This document shows, one piece after another, positions 60,513-64,000 of a stretch of 64,000 nucleotides of DNA. Origin of the DNA: Pholis gunnellus. Taxonomy: Eukaryota > Chordata > Actinopteri > Perciformes > Pholidae. The notes beneath the pieces are model-generated. The model saw only the letters and a list, made by a program, of their open reading frames with translations, ran no database searches and had not been told where the DNA came from. The stretch spans positions 9,735,079 through 9,799,078 of the forward strand of contig OU342826.1 of the NCBI GenBank assembly GCA_910591455.2, given 5' to 3'. How positions within the stretch are numbered: the first letter of the stretch is position 1; each line of letters starts with the position of its first letter. The position numbers and the translations under genes are program-made.

Positions 60513-62590
60513 ATTAAAGCTGCAAGCAGCGATGTACGGGCCCTCGCATCCTCCCGCACGTCGGAGGTACTGGCAGAATGCCGGCAGAAGCGGCCATAAA
60601 CATCTGCGACCATCAGACAGCGAGCCCACAAGTTAGACGTATTTTTAATGATTGGACTGTGTGACACTGGAAATTATGGAGTGCAAATATTTCACCAGTT
60701 CCTGTATCCACTATGTGGCGCTAGAGAACACGCGCAAACATGCATTATGTTGCTCTATATCAAATATAGACCACATCATGTATATCCAATTCAGTGTCAC
60801 ATAACGCTGTCTTCCTGTTGTCAGTAGGTGGCACTATGACTTTAAGTGGAAATTGGCTCATAGACATCCTCAGGCCATGACTATTATCAAGTATGGCAAG
60901 TTTGGGACAGATTTGAGCAATTCCAGTGGAGTTACATCAGCTTGTTTAACGGCGAATCACTTAAAATGGCCGCCATGCCACGGCTACGCCATTCCAGCAA
61001 ACGTAAAAATTTTAGTAACTTTTAATTGCAACAGTCTTTAGATTATACTGACCAAATTTGAAGTGGATCTGACAAAGTCCCTAGGAGGAGTTTGTTAAAG
61101 TATAGCGACTAGAAAGCATGGGGAAATTCACACAAAAATCAAAATGGCCGACTTTCCGTTAATTTTAGAGCATGGTCCCAAGACACTTTTTTTTAAGTCT
61201 TCATATGATACACGTGGCTACCAAATTGCATACATGTAGGTCAAACGTAGCGCTGGGGCTGCATTTTTGAATATTTGTAGGGGGCGCTATCGAGGCAATT
61301 TGAAAGGGTCAAGCCAAAAAGCCATATGAAATATTTATTTCCATCACCTATGACACCTGTGCAAAGTTCCAAGGCTTGTTGAGCATCCTAAGCCACAGAA
61401 AAATAAGCTTCATTTTTCATGGCAAATGACATGTTGCCACGGCAACAGCGTTTAACGACAACACACAATATTCATGATGAAGCATCATCATTGTCTTACA
61501 AATTACCTTACCATATTTGAGAGCGGTTTGGGCAACTTCCTAGTCGAAGTACATCAAAGTATAAAACTTGTCATTTTCTTGTGCCAGTAGGTGGCGCTAT
61601 GACTTTGTAAAAATGTTGGCATGGAAATGTGTTCAGGCTTGGACCAGCATCATGCAAAACAAGTTTGGGGCAGATTGAATAAAGTACCTTGTAGTTACAA
61701 CAACTTCCTCTTTCATGGCGAACGGCACGAAATGTGCCTGACATGGGCGCCACATAAAACAAAGGTCGTTCAATGTCAGTACACCATTTCAGTAACTTTT
61801 CATCATGAATGTCTTTAGATCATCTTGACCAAATTTGAAGTTGATTGTATAAATTCTGTGGGAGGAGTTCGTTAAAGTACAATGCCTGAAAACAATGAAA
61901 AATGCCTCAAAATGCAAAGAAATGGGAGTATTACTGCATCGCCCCCTAGAGGTTGTATGGAATAAAAATTTGAGGGTATGTTACAGGACACAATGTGAAC
62001 ATATGCTACAGATTTCGTGGTGATAAGCCACATGGTTTTGAAGTTATATATATTGCTGTAGAAGGCCAATTCCTCATGAAATTCATTGGTCCATATATTC
62101 TTAATGCAATAAGATATCAACAAACTTTTCATAACTGTTGATGATAGATATCCAATAATGATTCACAGCAAGTTTGGTACCAATCAGACACGGGGTCTAG
62201 GAGAAGTGATTTTTTTTTTTTTTTTACAAAATTCAAAATGGCGGAAGATTTTGGTAGGCGGAGCTTAGGGTCCCAAGAGGATTTTTTGTAGAACTCATTC
62301 AGTTGCTCATGTCTGTAAAATCTTAAGTAATTTGGACATACGGGCTGTCGGGGCTTGCCTTTCCAACTTCTAGGGGGCGCTAGCGAGTCATTTTGTCATG
62401 CTCGAGCATTGGACCCATAAAATATCAAAATTTCCCGCAGTCCTGATATGCTCGCCAAATATGGGGAGGTTGGGGACATGTCAGATACCCTTAAACGCAT
62501 TTTCATCATAGGGAAGAATAATAATAATAATAATTCCTACAGATACAATAGGGACCTCGCGGACCCGACGTTGTCGGTGCTCGGGCCCTA
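60513..62590 (+). repeat. array copy B2 (subfamily B, 2.08 kb)
   Basis: Almost identical to B1 over about 2 kb but ends with a hairpin tail of its own (CCTACAGATACAATAGGGAC, CTCGCGGACCCGACGTTGTC, GGTGCTCGGGCCCTA, about 62534-62590; stem CCGAC-GTT-GTCGG). Exact CTCF-type site 61584-61598; X-box-like site 61433-61446. Confidence 0.95.
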
Positions 62591-64000
62591 ATTAAAGCTG
62601 CAAGCAGCATTGACCGGGCCCTCGCACATTCACGCACGTCGAGGGTACTGGCAGGACTCTGGAGGACGCTGCCGTGCGTTTCTGTGACCATCAAACACTG
62701 CGTGCATGAGTTAGATGATATTTCCTGCGTCGACCAGCAGCGTAACAAGATCGCGTTGACAGGTCTTAAGCCTCAAATGTGTTGAGGGTACCTCCAATAC
62801 AATCATAAATGAAAGCCTGTTAAGATCATCAAGAAAATGAATGTGCGTGAATGCGCTTCAGGGTTAGTAACATAACAGACTGTCAGTTTACTGGGATGGG
62901 GTTCAACTCCCTGCAGTGTTCTGATTTTATTTGGACTTACATGAAAGTTAAGAAAACAGTAGTATCATTTGCTTTTACTTGAACACTTTAATTTAACACC
63001 GTTTTCTTTTTAAGCTCTTCTGTAACTTTAGACTGTTTTGTGAAGCATTCATTGTGACATTTAACCTGATTCTCAAGTAGAAGCTCTGGACAGATCATTT
63101 ATACTAATGTCGACTGACATGGTTTGAAAACCCACTGTTATCTAACTTTTGCTCTCCAAGCATCTTAGTTTGCACATATTTAGATCAGAGAAGTCTTTTT
63201 CTCATGGTGTGCCCACAAACCCTTTTAATAAGTTCAGTGTTTGGTCCGCTGTAATTATAGAATCCTGCTTACGTCCGTGCTTATCAGTAGGTGGCGCTAT
63301 GACTATGAGTTAATATTGGCATGCAGAAGTCCTAAAGTCATGACAGTCAACAACCATGTCAAGTTTGGGACAGTTTTGACAAAGTACAGTAGAGTTACAA
63401 CAGCTTGATGGATGATGGTGAACCATGTAAAATGGCTGCCACACCAAATCCACGTCGTTTGATGAAACCTAAAGCTTTTAGTAACTTTTAATAACTAAGG
63501 TCTTGAGATTGTTCCGACCAAATTCTAAGTTGATCTGATTAATTCCCTAGGAGGAGTTCGTTAAAGTAGAGCGCCTGGAAATTGCACAAACGACGCTATA
63601 AATTCATACAAAATTCAAAATGGCTGACTTCTGGTTGGGTTTAGAGCTTAGACCCCTAAGACCTTTTTTTAAGTCTATATGAGATACACCTGCTTCCCAA
63701 TTTGTATACATCTAGGTGAGACGTACTGCGAGGGCTGCATCGGCGAAATATTGTAGGGGGCGCTATTGAGCCGACTTGCCACTCTGACACATTAAAGTCA
63801 CATCAGATAACTACATTCATGATTTTAAATGTGTTTGACAAGTTTTGTTATGTTTTGAGCAGTTTTAGCCCCTCAAAAACACCTTCAATTTTCATGGCGA
63901 AGAATGCGTTGCCATGGCAACAGCTTTTCACGAAACTACAAGCTTTGAGTAACTTTTCATCACAAAGGTCTTTAGATTGTACTGACCAATTTTGAAGTTG
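62591..64000 (+). repeat. array copy A6 (subfamily A, cut by the window end)
   Basis: A full-type A copy without the A4/A5 deletion. CTCF-type site 63284-63298 (one mismatch); a perfect palindromic X-box GTTGCCATGGCAAC at 63908-63921. The array continues past the window. Confidence 0.95.

Noticed and set aside
45129..64000. CRISPR array or satellite of short units
   Set aside because: The units are 2-3 kb with no short spacers, and the DNA is clearly vertebrate. They are long repeat copies, not a CRISPR or short-unit satellite.
25845..64000. Further ppp3ca exons
   Set aside because: I looked for the exon 2 peptide (VPFPPSHRLTAKEVFDN) and catalytic motifs such as GDIHGQ and GDYVDRG and saw none. 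A translated search with the full protein would settle it.

Overview
This window looks like a piece of a teleost fish chromosome, probably a spiny-rayed (acanthomorph) fish. The signs are intron-rich genes with vertebrate splice signals, long CA/GT microsatellites, many short dispersed repeats of kinds I know from fish genomes, and a large array of the fish repeat that starts with ATTAAAGCTGCAAGCAGC. There are no prokaryotic features. Most open frames over 60 codons are chance frames in introns, intergenic DNA or repeats. The real coding sequence is in short exons, which I rebuilt from splice sites, codon phase and remembered protein families.

Layout: (1) 1-6.4 kb is the 3' flank of the first gene, with simple repeats and dispersed fish repeats and no supported gene. 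(2) 6.4-22.8 kb, minus strand, is a BANK1 gene (B-cell scaffold protein with ankyrin repeats). Thirteen coding exons join in consistent phase from the ATG at 22814 to about 7104, and two alternative terminal exons are proposed. (3) 22.8-25.8 kb is a compact divergent intergenic region with a probable non-autonomous DNA transposon. (4) At 25784, plus strand, is the first coding exon of ppp3ca (calcineurin A alpha catalytic subunit). The rest of the window, at least 38 kb, appears to be its first intron. (5) 45.1 kb to the end of the window is an array of eight head-to-tail copies of a 2.0-2.9 kb repeat in two subfamilies, ordered B-A-A-A-A-A-B-A.

The head-to-head BANK1/PPP3CA pair matches the human 4q24 order as I remember it. 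BANK1 is a cytoplasmic adaptor in B-cell receptor signalling. Calcineurin is the calcium-dependent phosphatase that activates NFAT. The most striking unexplained signal is the intronic array. Each copy carries CTCF-like motifs (seven exact matches to CCASYAGRKGGCRSY, all in one orientation) and nearly every copy carries palindromic RFX X-box-like motifs (13 seen). The copies also have hairpins near both ends that suggest a rolling-circle (Helentron-like) transposon origin. A second point of interest is a YxxM motif (YERM) in the fish BANK1, at a place where I remember human BANK1 having none but its paralogue BCAP having such motifs.
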